Numbered from the stretch's first letter, positions 25,976 through 35,613 are shown. The stretch: DNA of 64,000 bases from Clostridiaceae bacterium JG1575 (GCA_002838815.1 LQGW01000035.1:52015-116014), one strand, 5' to 3'. Translations and numbers: made by a program. Notes: a model not told the origin generated them from the sequence alone.

Positions 25976-26808
25976 TGCACAATGCCTCCTTGGGGAATGG
26001 GCCAATAGCCCGTGCGAATGTGCTCTTGCTCCAAAGCGCTGAGAATATCTCGGCGCAGATCGTTCTCATAGTCCCAATACTTGGCGTATTGCGTCCGCCC
26101 CTGCACCCGCAGGGTGGATCCGATATCCCGTATGCTCACAATCCCGACATAGGCCGGACCATCCAGCAACTGATCGTGGGTTTTCCGAAAATCCGCAGCC
26201 ACCTGTTTAAGAACCTCTTCCGCCTTCTTCAATGATTCCCCAGAAGCAATGGTCACCTCCACCAAAAACCGACGGTTTCCCCGCGAGACGTTGGTCACCT
26301 CCTCAATATTTCCGTTGGGGATGATGTGCAAGTCTCCATTGAAATCTCGCAACACTGTGGTGCGAAGGCCCATGGCTTCTACATAACCCTGCCGAGTAGA
26401 AACGCTGATAAACTCCCCCACTTTGAATTTATCCTCCAGCAAAATGGAAACTCCGTTAAAGATGTCCTTGATGAAGCTTTGCGCCCCAAAACCCAGGGCA
26501 ATACCGCCCACCGAAGCCAATGTGATGCCCATGGGGCCGGTAAATATGGTCAGCACATAAAGGGCGGCAAATAAGTAAAGAGCGTAGGAGATGAGGCTGC
26601 GCAACAACGACTGAATGGTCTTGACCCGGTAGGGGTCGACGTATTTGTCGTTGCGGATCAGCTTCATTTTCATGGTGCGCTCCACCACTAAATGAAGGAT
26701 TTTAATGAGTAAGGTCACGGCCAGGAACACCAAAACCGAAGCAATGAGTTTTCCCGGCAGGTCCGTCAGTCCAGGCTTTAAGCCTTTCCAAAGCAATTCC
26801 AAATTCAT
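25972..26808 (-). CDS. mscS: Small-conductance mechanosensitive channel, MscS family
   Basis: This 278-residue channel has three membrane helices. The pore helix TM3 is glycine/alanine rich (GITLASVGGIALGFGAQSF, about residues 93-111), followed by the beta domain FIKDIFNGVSILLEDKFKVG and the family's PNG motif in IIPNGNIEEVTN. The C-terminal alpha/beta domain closes the cytoplasmic vestibule. It releases solutes on osmotic downshock. GGGAGGACCTC precedes the ATG. An exact TATAAT (26904-26899) lies upstream, and a GC palindrome sits in the leader. Confidence 0.93.
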   Translation of the reverse strand: MNLELLWKGLKPGLTDLPGKLIASVLVFLAVTLLIKILHLVVERTMKMKLIRNDKYVDPYRVKTIQSLLRSLISYALYLFAALYVLTIFTGPMGITLASVGGIALGFGAQSFIKDIFNGVSILLEDKFKVGEFISVSTRQGYVEAMGLRTTVLRDFNGDLHIIPNGNIEEVTNVSRGNRRFLVEVTIASGESLKKAEEVLKQVAADFRKTHDQLLDGPAYVGIVSIRDIGSTLRVQGRTQYAKYWDYENDLRRDILSALEQEHIRTGYWPIPQGGIVQ

Positions 26809-26866
26809 GAGGTCCTCCCAGCGGGCATCGGTATTATCCTAAAATCCCGAAAATCTAAACATCTTG

Positions 26867-26884
26867 GCGGGGCGGCCGCCCCGC
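26867..26884. repeat. 18-bp GC-only palindrome in the mscS leader
   Basis: GCGGGGCGGCCGCCCCGC is a perfect palindrome located between the mscS -10 (26904-26899) and its ribosome site. It could form a strong mRNA hairpin or bind a regulator; no U run follows. Confidence 0.6.
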
Positions 26885-27075
26885 ATTCCATTGTTCTTAT
26901 TATAGCGGATGTTTTCCCTTCTAAAGAACCCGCTTTTTCGAATCCACTTTTCCGAAAACCGCAGCAAACAAAAAAACCAACCTTAATTTAATCCCCAAAA
27001 GGACTCCAGCTCGCCCCCCATTGGGTATACTTAAAGAAACTGCTACGATCGGAATAACATTTTGGGAGGTTCCCC

Positions 27076-27543
27076 ATGCTTCGAAAAAAATCAGCCCTAC
27101 TCTTCGTTCTCCTCGTGCTGATCTTCCTAATTTTCTGGTTCAAAAAGCCAAGCCCCCCGCCTTCCTCAGTACTTCCCGCCGCCGCGTCGAAGTCCATTGC
27201 CTCCACCCTATGGGATCAAACGCTCTTTGTGGCCCAAGATACCCAAGAATCGCTGCAAAGCCTCGCAGAAAACTTCGGAAAAGAAATCGGCCTCACGCCA
27301 GAGCGGCTCATGAGCAAATGGGATCAGGCCGTGCAGCAGTTGAACCCCATGGACGTTCAAGCGTCCACTTCAGAAGAGGCATCCGCTGTGAAGCGAACCT
27401 GGAAGCGGCTGCAGGACATATTCTCAAAGGCCTTGGAGCAAATCCAATCGAATGCCTCCTTGAATCAACTGCAGCAAAAAACCGCAGAATACTGGAAAAA
27501 GATGCAGCGGGCGATTCAGGACCTGGGCCCTGGCAAGCCTTAA
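27076..27543 (+). CDS. Putative membrane-anchored helical protein, unknown function
   Basis: This 155-residue protein has a single N-terminal hydrophobic helix after three basic residues (MLRKKSALLFVLLVLIFLIF), a proline-rich stretch KPSPPPSS, and then about 110 residues of predicted amphipathic helix rich in Gln, Glu and Ser. It looks like an uncleaved signal anchor with an outward helical domain. I recognise no family. GGGAGG lies 7 nt before the ATG and a strong terminator follows, so it is a real monocistronic gene. It is the only plus-strand gene between the HTH gene at 20.5 kb and dnaA. Confidence 0.65.
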   Translation: MLRKKSALLFVLLVLIFLIFWFKKPSPPPSSVLPAAASKSIASTLWDQTLFVAQDTQESLQSLAENFGKEIGLTPERLMSKWDQAVQQLNPMDVQASTSEEASAVKRTWKRLQDIFSKALEQIQSNASLNQLQQKTAEYWKKMQRAIQDLGPGKP

Positions 27544-27577
27544 AATTTGCCAGCGCCGATCCATCCCCAAACACAAA

Positions 27578-27606
27578 AAGAAGCCGGAATGCGGCTTCTT
27601 TTTTGC
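27578..27606 (+). terminator. Terminator of the 27076 gene
   Basis: AAGAAGCCG and CGGCTTCTT pair around a short loop and are followed by TTTT. Confidence 0.85.
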
Positions 27607-27618
27607 ACTAGTGATCCG

Positions 27619-28206
27619 TTAATTTTTAGGCGCCAAAATGTTGTTGGTCACCACCGATGCAATCAAACTTGGAATGCTGGTTTTTTTGACGGGTTCTGGA
27701 ATTTTCATGGGCTTATCGCTCATGGCGATTTCCAGGGCCTCTTTTTCCTCCAAAGAAAGCAGGAATTCCGATTTTCCATCCTTAACCGGCTTGGAGTACA
27801 TCGAACAGTTGGTTCCGCCAAAGATGTTGGTGAGCACCATGCCGTCCCGATTGGCATCCAAAAGCGCCAAGGAGAAGGAGAGGTCGGGCCCGGCATTTTG
27901 GAACGCTCGATAACGCACCATGCCGACGTTTTGAATGCAACGAGCCATGCCCGCTTCCAATTCGCGCACCTTGGCGGTGGCTTCCAAGGAGGCCTGCGTG
28001 GCCTCGTGCATGTCGCTGAGGCTCTCAAGAATCAGCTGCTCGAGGTACTTGCCCCGTCCCTTTCGGAAGGTTCTTCGATAAGCATTATCCAATTTGCGAA
28101 CCTTCAAATAGAGGGATCCCACCAAAAGGGTAAGGACCAGAACGACCACCACAAGTCCGAGAAAGATTCCGGCTCCTGTACTGCCTATTTGTTCTATCCA
28201 CTTCAT
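27619..28206 (-). CDS. DUF4446 membrane-anchored protein
   Basis: This protein of about 195 residues has one N-terminal membrane helix (GIFLGLVVVVLVLTLLVGSL), then a charged helix (RKLDNAYRRTFRKGRGKYLEQL) and the family core MARCIQNVGMVRYRAF, DLSFSLALLDANRDGMVLT and EALEIA. DUF4446 proteins usually follow parB in Clostridia; function is unknown. ATGs at 28209 and 28206 are both possible after GGGGAAGAA. It lies 15 bp downstream of parB and ends near the convergent 27076 gene. Confidence 0.82.
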   Translation of the reverse strand: MKWIEQIGSTGAGIFLGLVVVVLVLTLLVGSLYLKVRKLDNAYRRTFRKGRGKYLEQLILESLSDMHEATQASLEATAKVRELEAGMARCIQNVGMVRYRAFQNAGPDLSFSLALLDANRDGMVLTNIFGGTNCSMYSKPVKDGKSEFLLSLEEKEALEIAMSDKPMKIPEPVKKTSIPSLIASVVTNNILAPKN

Positions 28207-28221
28207 CATTTCTTCCCCCGC

Positions 28222-29094
28222 TTATTCTTCGCCCTGCAGAATGTCCAAAATACGATTTAAGTCGTCTTGATTGTAATATTCAATTTCTATTTTTCCGCGG
28301 TTTTTGTTCTTTTGCCGAAAGGTCACCTTCGTGCCTAAGAATCCGCCGATGCGTTTTTCCAGATCTTCTAAAAACACATCTTTTTTTCGTTCTTTGGAGC
28401 GAAGCTCTTGCATCTTGTCGTAATTTCGGATGTAGCTTTCAGCCTCGCGCACGGAAAACCCTTCATCGATGATTTTCTGACAAATCTTGTATTGGAGCTC
28501 ACCGTCGGAAAGGCCCAAAAGCGCTCGCCCATGCCCCTCCGAGATCACTCCTTGAGCCAAATAATCCAAGACTCGGGCATCAAGTTGCAACAATCGAAGG
28601 GTGTTGGCCACAGCAGAACGGGATTTCCCCACCCGCTGAGCAATTTCTTCTTGAGTCAATTGAAAGCTTTCAATGAGTTTTTGAAAGGCAGTGGCTTCTT
28701 CCACCGGATTCAAATCTTGTCGCTGGATGTTTTCAATCAAAGAAACTTCCATCAATCCTTGATCGGAAAGATCCATAGGCACCACCGGAACCTCTTTGAG
28801 CCCGGCCTTTTTGGCGGCTCGCCAACGCCGCTCTCCAGCCACAATCACATAGTCGGTTCCGTTCTCTGCTTTGGTCACCAAAATAGGCTGAATGATGCCA
28901 TGCAATCGAATGGATTCCGCAAGCTCCATCAACCGATCATCGTCAAAATGCTTGCGGGGCTGTTCCTTATTGGGCTTGAGTCGATTGATGCTGATTTTAT
29001 CTGCAGCGGGCGCTTCCACCTGGGAGGGGCTCACTGGGGACTCGGATGGCAACAGGGAATTCAATCCTTTGCCCAGACCGAATTTTTTACTCAT
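28222..29094 (-). CDS. parB: Chromosome-partitioning protein ParB (Spo0J)
   Basis: ParB (290 residues) is the CTP-dependent clamp that loads at parS and spreads to recruit ParA and condensin. The N-terminal ParA-interacting peptide MSKKFGLGKGLNSLLP is present. The CTP-binding segments NKEQPRKHFDD and GERRWRAAKKAGL (about residues 82-94), the HTH QEEIAQRVGKSRSAVAN that reads parS, and a C-terminal dimer domain are in order. It overlaps parA by 4 bp (ATGA). Its targets are the seven parS sites at 30.4-32.3 kb. Confidence 0.95.
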   Translation of the reverse strand: MSKKFGLGKGLNSLLPSESPVSPSQVEAPAADKISINRLKPNKEQPRKHFDDDRLMELAESIRLHGIIQPILVTKAENGTDYVIVAGERRWRAAKKAGLKEVPVVPMDLSDQGLMEVSLIENIQRQDLNPVEEATAFQKLIESFQLTQEEIAQRVGKSRSAVANTLRLLQLDARVLDYLAQGVISEGHGRALLGLSDGELQYKICQKIIDEGFSVREAESYIRNYDKMQELRSKERKKDVFLEDLEKRIGGFLGTKVTFRQKNKNRGKIEIEYYNQDDLNRILDILQGEE

Positions 29095-29867
29095 GATGGT
29101 TCCTCGTTTCGTTTTAGAAATTCCTCCACCAAATCACGGAACGCTTCAGCGCCCTTGCACCGGGGATCGTAAAGGTGGATGGGCTCCCCGAAGCTTGGTG
29201 CTTCAGCCAGCCGAACGTTGACTGGAACGGCACATTCATACACGAGGTCTCCAAAATGATCTTTGACCTCTTTTGCGACTTCCAGATGAAGATTTTTACG
29301 GGGATCGTACATGCTCAAAAGGACGCCTTCCACTTCCAGCGATTCGTTGAGGCCTTTTTTGACTCGTTGAATCGTATCAATGAGCTGGCTGATGCCCTCT
29401 AAGGCATAAAATTCACTTTGCATGGGAATAATAACGGAGTCTGAAGCTGCTAAGGCATTAATGCTCAGAACCCCCAAGGACGGCGGACAGTCCAAAAAGA
29501 CAAAATCATAAGCCGTCTTAGGAAGCTTTTGCAGTTTTTGGACCAAGACTTTCTCCCAACCTGTACTCTGAGACAGTTCAATGTCCGCGCCCGCTAAATT
29601 CATATCTGCTGGAACAAGCCAAAGGCCTGGCACCGCGTCAATGCTCACCGCCAAATCCTGAACGGTCACATCCCCTAAAAGCAGATCATAGGTAGAGCCT
29701 TTTAGCGTTCGCTTATCCAAGCCCAGCCCTGAGGTGGTATTCCCTTGGGGATCCATGTCAATGGTTAACACTTTTTTTCCCCGGGACGCAAGGCCCGCAG
29801 CGAGATTAATATTTGTTGTGGTTTTACCCACACCGCCTTTTTGGTTAAAGAGACTGATGACTTTCAA
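29091..29867 (-). CDS. parA: Chromosome-partitioning ATPase ParA (Soj)
   Basis: ParA (258 residues) is a deviant-Walker ATPase that, with ParB, segregates origins and in Bacillus regulates DnaA. The start LKVISLFNQKGGVGKTTT carries the deviant Walker A with both lysines, followed by DMDPQGNTTSGLG and VFLDCPPSLGVL. The TTG at 29867 follows AAGGAGAATTGGA; longer frames with ATG at 29894 or 29903 lack a ribosome site and extend beyond normal length. It is the first gene of parA-parB. Confidence 0.93.
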   Translation of the reverse strand: MKVISLFNQKGGVGKTTTNINLAAGLASRGKKVLTIDMDPQGNTTSGLGLDKRTLKGSTYDLLLGDVTVQDLAVSIDAVPGLWLVPADMNLAGADIELSQSTGWEKVLVQKLQKLPKTAYDFVFLDCPPSLGVLSINALAASDSVIIPMQSEFYALEGISQLIDTIQRVKKGLNESLEVEGVLLSMYDPRKNLHLEVAKEVKDHFGDLVYECAVPVNVRLAEAPSFGEPIHLYDPRCKGAEAFRDLVEEFLKRNEEPS

Positions 29868-30380
29868 TCCAATTCTCCTTGCTTTGTTTCCCATTATAGC
29901 CAATCCATGGCATCAATCCCATCCAAGGAGGATCATCGATTCCAATTTTGCAAAATTGCCATAAGCCCAAGAAAGGATTTTACAAACGCTTAACTTAGAG
30001 GAAACAAAATTCACAGTTTAATATTCGAGATCGGCCGCTTGTTAAATATTATCAGATTTACTAGTTCTTTTCTGATAAATTCGCACAATAGTTCCATTGG
30101 AACCTCGGCAATGGTGCGTTTTCTAGTGAGCCACCGGCTGTATTTGGGCTATTTTTTGACTTGGAGGCTCCTAAGGATTCCACAAGGACTCCCGGGCCAT
30201 TTTCTTCATTTTACCATAATCAGTCTGAGAAAACCGCAAAATCAACCGGTCAAGGCCAAAAAATGTCGCCCTTTTGAGGAATATTTTGGGCTATTTTTTA
30301 TCTTCCCGAACTAAATGAATCGTTCGTTTCTTGGGCTAAAAACTACTTTTAAGGCCTAAATGCCTTGATCCATTTTCTCA

Positions 30381-30396
30381 TGTTTCACGTGAAACA
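30381..30396. other. parS site 1
   Basis: Perfect TGTTTCACGTGAAACA, matching the Firmicutes ParB target, about 0.5 kb upstream of parA. Confidence 0.92.
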
Positions 30397-30538
30397 TCCT
30401 GGGACCTCGACCCTTGCCAAGAAACGTCCCTGGTAAAAAATCGGATCGCTAAGAATCACCTCATCGCACATGTGTTCTTTCGTTGGGTTCGAAGGAATTT
30501 CAATTCCGCCCCCATTGGGGCGTCCGGATGTTGTTCAT

Positions 30539-30554
30539 TGTTTCACGTGAAACA
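30539..30554. other. parS site 2
   Basis: Perfect TGTTTCACGTGAAACA, 143 bp after site 1. Confidence 0.92.
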
Positions 30555-30805
30555 GGGCAACAACCCCGTCAAACATCTGATCACCTCCTTGATTTTTCTC
30601 AGCCGCTGTTGGTATTCAAAAAGCTGCACCCCTTGTTTCAATATTGGCTCCTTTGTCGTTTTAAAAGAAGTGCCCTTGATTTAAATGGCAGATCGTACCC
30701 ATAAAAGAGATGTCTTTTACATCCCGATCAAGTCATCCTTTATCGGTATACCAAACTCTGTGTTGCTAAACCATCCGATCTTTCAATAAAAAGTCCACTC
30801 TAATT

Positions 30806-30821
30806 TGTTTCACGTGAAACA
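30806..30821. other. parS site 3
   Basis: Perfect TGTTTCACGTGAAACA in gene-free sequence. Confidence 0.92.
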
Positions 30822-31168
30822 ATATGGGAGTCTAACTCCCATCCGGTGTATCTTAAACCAATCCACCGAAGTTCCGGTGTTTTTCTGCTTCGCTTCAACC
30901 GGTACCTCCTCGATGAGAAGACCACCCTCCATCTTAAGTTTCATGATTCTTATCCCTTCGCTTCCCGCATGCGCTGCGTCTCGGTGAGCAGCAGAACCCC
31001 ACACTCAACAAATGGACGCCCCCAGAACTTGTTGAGCATGGTTTCCCTTCGGAAAGAAACTTACTTGACCGTAGGTGGTTTCTCTGAGACTCGTTGTAAT
31101 TTCCAGCAAAAATGGAGTCCTCTTGCCTTTGAGTTCTTATTCCTTTCACCTCATTTTAGGCGATGAAT

Positions 31169-31184
31169 TGTTTCACGTGAAACA
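31169..31184. other. parS site 4
   Basis: Perfect TGTTTCACGTGAAACA, about 50 bp left of the DnaA-box cluster. Confidence 0.92.
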
Positions 31185-31231
31185 GTGGACTCTCAACAAT
31201 TCCTTGGAACGCATTGAATCATCCCCAAAAC

Positions 31232-31441
31232 TTATCCACATGTCTTTGGGTAAATTGTGGAAAACTGCATTGAATGAAGCTTATCAACAATACCCCCTGT
31301 GGATAAGGAGTTCAAAAAACGAGGATTTTGCTGTGGGGATCGTTAATATTCAAAGGAAAACCAGTGAAAACTTCCTATTATTGACCCAAAATCCTGGTCC
31401 TTTTAGTTTTATCCACAAAACGTTGGGGTATTTGTGGATAA
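31232..31441. other. DnaA-box cluster between parA and rsmG
   Basis: Exact TTATCCACA boxes are at 31232-31240 and 31409-31417 (plus) and, as TGTGGATAA, at 31298-31306 and 31433-31441 (minus). A near match, TTATCAACA, is at 31281-31289, and TGTGGATGG follows at about 31455. It lies about 7 kb from dnaA, bracketed by parS sites 4 and 5. Confidence 0.75.
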
Positions 31442-31489
31442 TCTTGGGATGGCTCTGTGGATGGCTTTTGTTAGGCGTGAAACTCAAAA

Positions 31490-31531
31490 AAGGCCCTGAG
31501 ACTGTTTCACGTGAAACAGTCTCAGGGCCTT
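31490..31531 (-). terminator. rsmG terminator built around parS site 5
   Basis: This is a perfect 42-bp palindrome (centre 31510/31511) beginning 8 nt after the rsmG stop and followed on the minus strand by TTTTTTGAG. The central 16 bp, 31503-31518, are a perfect parS. The same DNA thus serves as a ParB site and, as RNA, as the terminator stem of the mnmE-mnmG-rsmG operon. Confidence 0.85.
31503..31518. other. parS site 5
   Basis: Perfect TGTTTCACGTGAAACA at the centre of the rsmG terminator palindrome. Confidence 0.92.
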
Positions 31532-31539
31532 GGCGTTGT

Positions 31540-32304
31540 TTAGCGAGCGGTTGGGTGTTTTTGCGGGTCCTCCAGAAGCTTTCGATATCGTTCATTGTCT
31601 TTTTTAATCAGCGCAAACTTTCTTGGGTACTTATTGGGCGTAGGCCCAATTTTTTCAATAATCAAAAGATGGTGGTCTAATTCATCCAAGGGGGGAATTT
31701 TCTGGATGTCTATACAAGATGAATTCATTTTTTGAAAGATGGTAGGATCCAATTTTCTTTCTTCCAGGACTTGAGGCCCTTTCATAGCAATAAAATAACC
31801 CCCAGGTCGAACGAAGGGCATACAAAACTCCATCAACGTGGGCAATACGGCCACTGCTCGAGAAACGACGAGTTCATAACGATCCCGGTGAGATGTTTCA
31901 CGTGAAACATCTTCCGCTCGACCATGCAGTGTCGTTACCTTCGTCAGTCCAAGTTGATCGATGACGTGTTGCAGAAACACCAAGCGTTTCTGCAAGGGAT
32001 CCAGGAGGGTGAGGCTCAAATCTTCTCGGAGAATCTTCATGGGAACTCCTGGAAAACCAGCCCCCGTCCCAACATCCAACAGTTCCTGAGCTTGAATCGC
32101 CTTTTGGCAACGATATAGAGAAAGACTATCGGCAAAATGCTTCAAATAGATGCCATCGTCCTCAGTAATGGCGGTCAAATTCATCTTTTGATTCCATTCC
32201 TGAAGCAAATGCATGTAATCATCCAGCCGCTCCAATGTTTCACGTGAAACATCCAACCCCAAGTCGTGGCCCAGACGTTGGATCATTTCATGGTTTTTAT
32301 TCAT
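31540..32304 (-). CDS. rsmG: 16S rRNA (guanine-527-N7)-methyltransferase RsmG
   Basis: RsmG (GidB) methylates G527 of 16S rRNA. The 254-residue protein has the conserved N-terminal block [16 protein letters not shown], the SAM motif [18 protein letters not shown] (about residues 71-88), [12 protein letters not shown] and the late [15 protein letters not shown]. Two parS sites lie inside the gene and are translated as DVSRET (about residues 18-23 and 132-137). It overlaps mnmG by 8 bp and ends in a parS-containing terminator. Confidence 0.95.
   Translation of the reverse strand: MNKNHEMIQRLGHDLGLDVSRETLERLDDYMHLLQEWNQKMNLTAITEDDGIYLKHFADSLSLYRCQKAIQAQELLDVGTGAGFPGVPMKILREDLSLTLLDPLQKRLVFLQHVIDQLGLTKVTTLHGRAEDVSRETSHRDRYELVVSRAVAVLPTLMEFCMPFVRPGGYFIAMKGPQVLEERKLDPTIFQKMNSSCIDIQKIPPLDELDHHLLIIEKIGPTPNKYPRKFALIKKDNERYRKLLEDPQKHPTAR
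31894..31909. other. parS site 6, inside rsmG
   Basis: Perfect TGTTTCACGTGAAACA, read on the minus strand as codons for VSRET in the middle of RsmG. Confidence 0.92.
32236..32251. other. parS site 7, inside rsmG
   Basis: Perfect TGTTTCACGTGAAACA in the N-terminal coding part of rsmG, again read as DVSRET. Confidence 0.92.
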
Positions 32305-34177
32305 GAGAACCTCTACTTTCCAAGTAAATTTGAAGAACCGTCACATCGGCTGGCGAAACTCCGGAGATCCGAGAAGCTTGCCCAAGGTTAAAGGGTTGGA
32401 AGCGAGCGAGTTTCGATCGAGCTTCAATCCGTAAGCCTTTAATTAGATTATAATCAATATTGTGAGGTATTTGCCGATGTTCCAATTTCTGGAATTGCGC
32501 TATTTTTTCTTGTTCTTTTTTAATATACCCCTCATATTTAATTTGGATGTTCACTTCTTCGGTAACATCCTTGGGAAGGGGAGTCCGTTCGGGATCCAAA
32601 GGGGCAATGGACTCATAATCCAACTCTGGACGCTTCATCAATTCATAGAGGCTGGTGCTTTTTTTGATTTCCGTACTGCCCAGCTCCGCCATGACCGCAT
32701 TTTGTTGCGCCTTTCCGGTAACAACTACTTCTTGAAGTCGAAGCTTCTCATCTTCAATGGCTTTCTTTCTCGTTTGAAAGAGTGCCCAACGGTCGTCTTG
32801 AACTAAGCCCACTTGTCGGCCAAGTTCCGTAAGCCGAAGATCGGCATTATCCTGGCGCAGCTCCAACCGGTATTCCGAGCGAGCCGTCATCATCCGATAA
32901 GGCTCCTCGGTTCCTTTGGTCACCAGATCGTCAATCAATACCCCTATATAACCCTGCGAGCGATCCAATACGATGGGTTCTTTGTTTTGAAGGACCCGAG
33001 AGGCATTGATTCCTGCAAGAATTCCTTGTCCTGCTGCTTCTTCATAGCCGGATGTGCCGTTGATTTGTCCGGCGCTGAAAAGATTTTTAATGAGGCGGAA
33101 TTCCAGGGTCGGCTTGAGCTGAAGGGGATTGATGCAGTCATATTCAATGGCGTATCCTGCCCGCATCATTTCCGCCTGTTCCAGCCCGGGAACCGATCGT
33201 AAAAAGGCCAATTGCACTTCTTCGGGTAAGGAAGTGGATAAACCTTGTATATACATCTCCTGAGTGTTGCATCCTTCGGGCTCAATAAAGATTTGATGCC
33301 GTTCTTTATCGGGAAATTTCATTAATTTATCTTCAATGGACGGACAGTATCGAGGCCCCACCCCTTGAATGGATCCGTTGTACATGGGGGATCGGTGGAT
33401 GTTGGCTCGAATGATTTCATGAGTTTTGGGGGACGTATAGGTGAGGTGACACAGGACCTGCTCTTTGGGCTCCAGCACGGGGTTCATAAAGGAGAAGGGG
33501 GTAACGATGGGATCTCCCGGCTGTTCTTCCATTTGGCTAAAATCAATGCTCCTTCGGTGCACTCGAGCTGGGGTTCCTGTTTTGAACCGCCTCAATTCAA
33601 TGCCTTCTTGAAGGAGGCTTTTGGACAAATCCCGTGCGGGCTGCATGCCGGCAGGACCTGACTCATAATTGGTCTCCCCAATGATGATGCGGCCTTTGAG
33701 ATACGTGCCGGTGCAAAGGATCACGGCTCCAGCTGAAAGATTCGCCCCATTTTTCGTGGTTACGCCGCGCACCACACCGTCTTCAACGCGCAACGCGGTG
33801 GCTTCTACCTGGACGATGAATAAGCCCTCTTGCGCCTCCAGGCGGCGAATCATGGATTCCTGATAGTTTCGCTTGTCTGCTTGGGCCCGCAGGGAATGAA
33901 CGGCAGGGCCTCGGCTGGTATTCAGCATTCGGGATTGAATATAGGTTTCATCGATGACGCGCCCCATTTCACCGCCCAGGGCATCCACCTCCCGTACCAA
34001 ATGTCCTTTGGCGGTGCCACCAATGTTGGGGTTGCAGGGAAGATACGCAATGCCGTCAATATTCAATGTTAAAAGGGCCGTTTTTTGCCCAAGACGCGCT
34101 GCCGCCAATGCCGCTTCACACCCCGCATGGCCGCCTCCGATGACGATGACGTCGTATTGTTCTCCTTGATAGGACAT
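32297..34177 (-). CDS. mnmG: tRNA uridine-5-carboxymethylaminomethyl modification enzyme MnmG
   Basis: MnmG (GidA) works with MnmE to place cmnm5 on wobble U34 of several tRNAs, using FAD, NADH and methylene-THF. The 626-residue protein starts with the FAD motif [19 protein letters not shown] (residues 12-30) and has [27 protein letters not shown] (about residues 47-73), the [14 protein letters not shown] block and a C-terminal helical domain that binds MnmE. AGGTGC precedes the ATG, 7 nt after the mnmE stop. Operon: mnmE-mnmG-rsmG. Confidence 0.97.
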   Translation of the reverse strand: MSYQGEQYDVIVIGGGHAGCEAALAAARLGQKTALLTLNIDGIAYLPCNPNIGGTAKGHLVREVDALGGEMGRVIDETYIQSRMLNTSRGPAVHSLRAQADKRNYQESMIRRLEAQEGLFIVQVEATALRVEDGVVRGVTTKNGANLSAGAVILCTGTYLKGRIIIGETNYESGPAGMQPARDLSKSLLQEGIELRRFKTGTPARVHRRSIDFSQMEEQPGDPIVTPFSFMNPVLEPKEQVLCHLTYTSPKTHEIIRANIHRSPMYNGSIQGVGPRYCPSIEDKLMKFPDKERHQIFIEPEGCNTQEMYIQGLSTSLPEEVQLAFLRSVPGLEQAEMMRAGYAIEYDCINPLQLKPTLEFRLIKNLFSAGQINGTSGYEEAAGQGILAGINASRVLQNKEPIVLDRSQGYIGVLIDDLVTKGTEEPYRMMTARSEYRLELRQDNADLRLTELGRQVGLVQDDRWALFQTRKKAIEDEKLRLQEVVVTGKAQQNAVMAELGSTEIKKSTSLYELMKRPELDYESIAPLDPERTPLPKDVTEEVNIQIKYEGYIKKEQEKIAQFQKLEHRQIPHNIDYNLIKGLRIEARSKLARFQPFNLGQASRISGVSPADVTVLQIYLESRGSHE

Positions 34178-34184
34178 AATGCAC

Positions 34185-35579
34185 CTACTTTCCTATGCAA
34201 AAACCAGAAAAGATCCGGTCTACTAAATCGTCTTGCAGGGTATCCCCTGTGATTTCTCCCAAAAAGCCCCAGGCTCTTTGGACATCAATGGTTACAAGGT
34301 CCATGGGAACCGCTGCCTTTTGGGCTTCCAGCGCTTCTTCCAAGGACTGTTTTGCGCGCTCCAAAGCCTCTTTGTGGCGCGTGAGCGAAACCACAGCCTC
34401 CTCGCTTCCCGCCGCATTGCTTCCTGCGAACTCATGAATGCGGGCCCTCAACTGATCCAGTCCGTAGTGATTGCGAGCGGAAATGACCGTAGCCTCTTCC
34501 TTTATTTCTTGCGAGATCTGGGCCACTTGAGGCAGATCCCCCTTGTTCAATAACAAAATCCGGCGCCGGTGTTGGGTCATGTCCAAAAGATCCAAATCCT
34601 CATGGGTCAGTGGTCGAGAAAGATCCAACACCAAAATAATCAGATCCGCCCGCTCAAGGCTTTCTTTGGATTTTTCCACCCCGATGGATTCCACCAGATC
34701 CTCGGTGGTTCGGATGCCGGCGGTATCACTCAGGCGCAGCGGAATTCCGTCCAAATTCAAGAATTCTTCAATCACATCCCGTGTAGTACCCGGAATGTCC
34801 GTCACAATGGCTCGCTGCTGCTCCAAAAGAGCGTTCAACAAAGAGGATTTTCCAACATTGGGCTTTCCGGCAATGACGACGTGGAGGCCTTCCCGAAGAA
34901 TTTTCCCCCGCTCGGCACTGGCTAGCAGCTCTTCAACAGAATCCCTCACGCCCTGCAGCTCTACCCCCAGGGCTCGATCCGTAGCGCGCTCCAGGTCGTC
35001 GTCAGGAAAATCCAGGGTGACCTCAATTTTAGCCATGACGTTCATCAATTGATCCCGCAGGGAACGGATGCGTTCGGAGAGGGTGCCGCGGCTTTGATCG
35101 TTGGCTGAGCGTAGGGCCGCGTCGGTGCGGGCGCTGATGATTTCCATCACGGCTTCCGCCTGGGATAAATCCACTCGCCCATTCAGGAAGGCGCGCTTGG
35201 TGAATTCTCCGGGTTCTGCCAGAGCAATCCCTCGCGTCAATAACGCTTCCAAAATCCGCCGAACCGGCAATGGACCGCCGTGACAGGATATTTCCACGAC
35301 CTCTTCCCCCGTATAGCTGCGTGGTGCCCGGAAATAGCTCACTAAGACCTCATCGATGACCCGGCCCTCCGGGCTGAGCATATGTCCGTAGCGCAGGGTA
35401 AAGGGGCGTATGTCGTTCAGGGATCGGTCGTTTTTTCCCTGAAAGAGAGATTCCACCGCCTTTAAGGACTCGGGGCCCGATATGCGAATCACACTGATGG
35501 AGCTCATTGTGCCTGAGGAGGCGATTCCTGCAATAGTAGTGCCTTCTTGGATGTTTTTTTGGTTTTCATTGGTAGCCAT
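34185..35579 (-). CDS. mnmE: tRNA modification GTPase MnmE
   Basis: MnmE (TrmE), 464 residues, is the GTPase partner of MnmG. An N-terminal folate-binding domain ([23 protein letters not shown]) is followed by a helical domain and an inserted G domain with [15 protein letters not shown] (about residue 230), DTAGIR and NKGD. It ends in the catalytic FCIGK (C-x-G-K). GAGGTGATATC precedes the ATG. A TATAAT inside an inverted repeat lies about 60 bp upstream and probably drives the operon. Confidence 0.96.
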   Translation of the reverse strand: MATNENQKNIQEGTTIAGIASSGTMSSISVIRISGPESLKAVESLFQGKNDRSLNDIRPFTLRYGHMLSPEGRVIDEVLVSYFRAPRSYTGEEVVEISCHGGPLPVRRILEALLTRGIALAEPGEFTKRAFLNGRVDLSQAEAVMEIISARTDAALRSANDQSRGTLSERIRSLRDQLMNVMAKIEVTLDFPDDDLERATDRALGVELQGVRDSVEELLASAERGKILREGLHVVIAGKPNVGKSSLLNALLEQQRAIVTDIPGTTRDVIEEFLNLDGIPLRLSDTAGIRTTEDLVESIGVEKSKESLERADLIILVLDLSRPLTHEDLDLLDMTQHRRRILLLNKGDLPQVAQISQEIKEEATVISARNHYGLDQLRARIHEFAGSNAAGSEEAVVSLTRHKEALERAKQSLEEALEAQKAAVPMDLVTIDVQRAWGFLGEITGDTLQDDLVDRIFSGFCIGK

Positions 35580-35613
35580 GATATCACCTCATCGTTTCAC
35601 GGGAGATTTAAAA

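Larger units (their letters stand above)
29868..31539. other. 1.7-kb gene-free region with parS and DnaA-box clusters
   Basis: No reading frame here shows a ribosome site plus recognisable protein content; composition is more AT-rich than neighbouring genes. It holds five perfect parS copies, a cluster of DnaA boxes at 31232-31441, and the rsmG terminator. 29.9-30.36 kb shows nothing I can assign. It probably functions as a segregation centre and perhaps as part of the replication origin. Confidence 0.7.

Noticed and set aside
30039..31166. Short frames (60-106 codons) in the parA-rsmG gap
   Set aside because: No ribosome sites or recognisable protein features; some are interrupted by parS sites and DnaA boxes.
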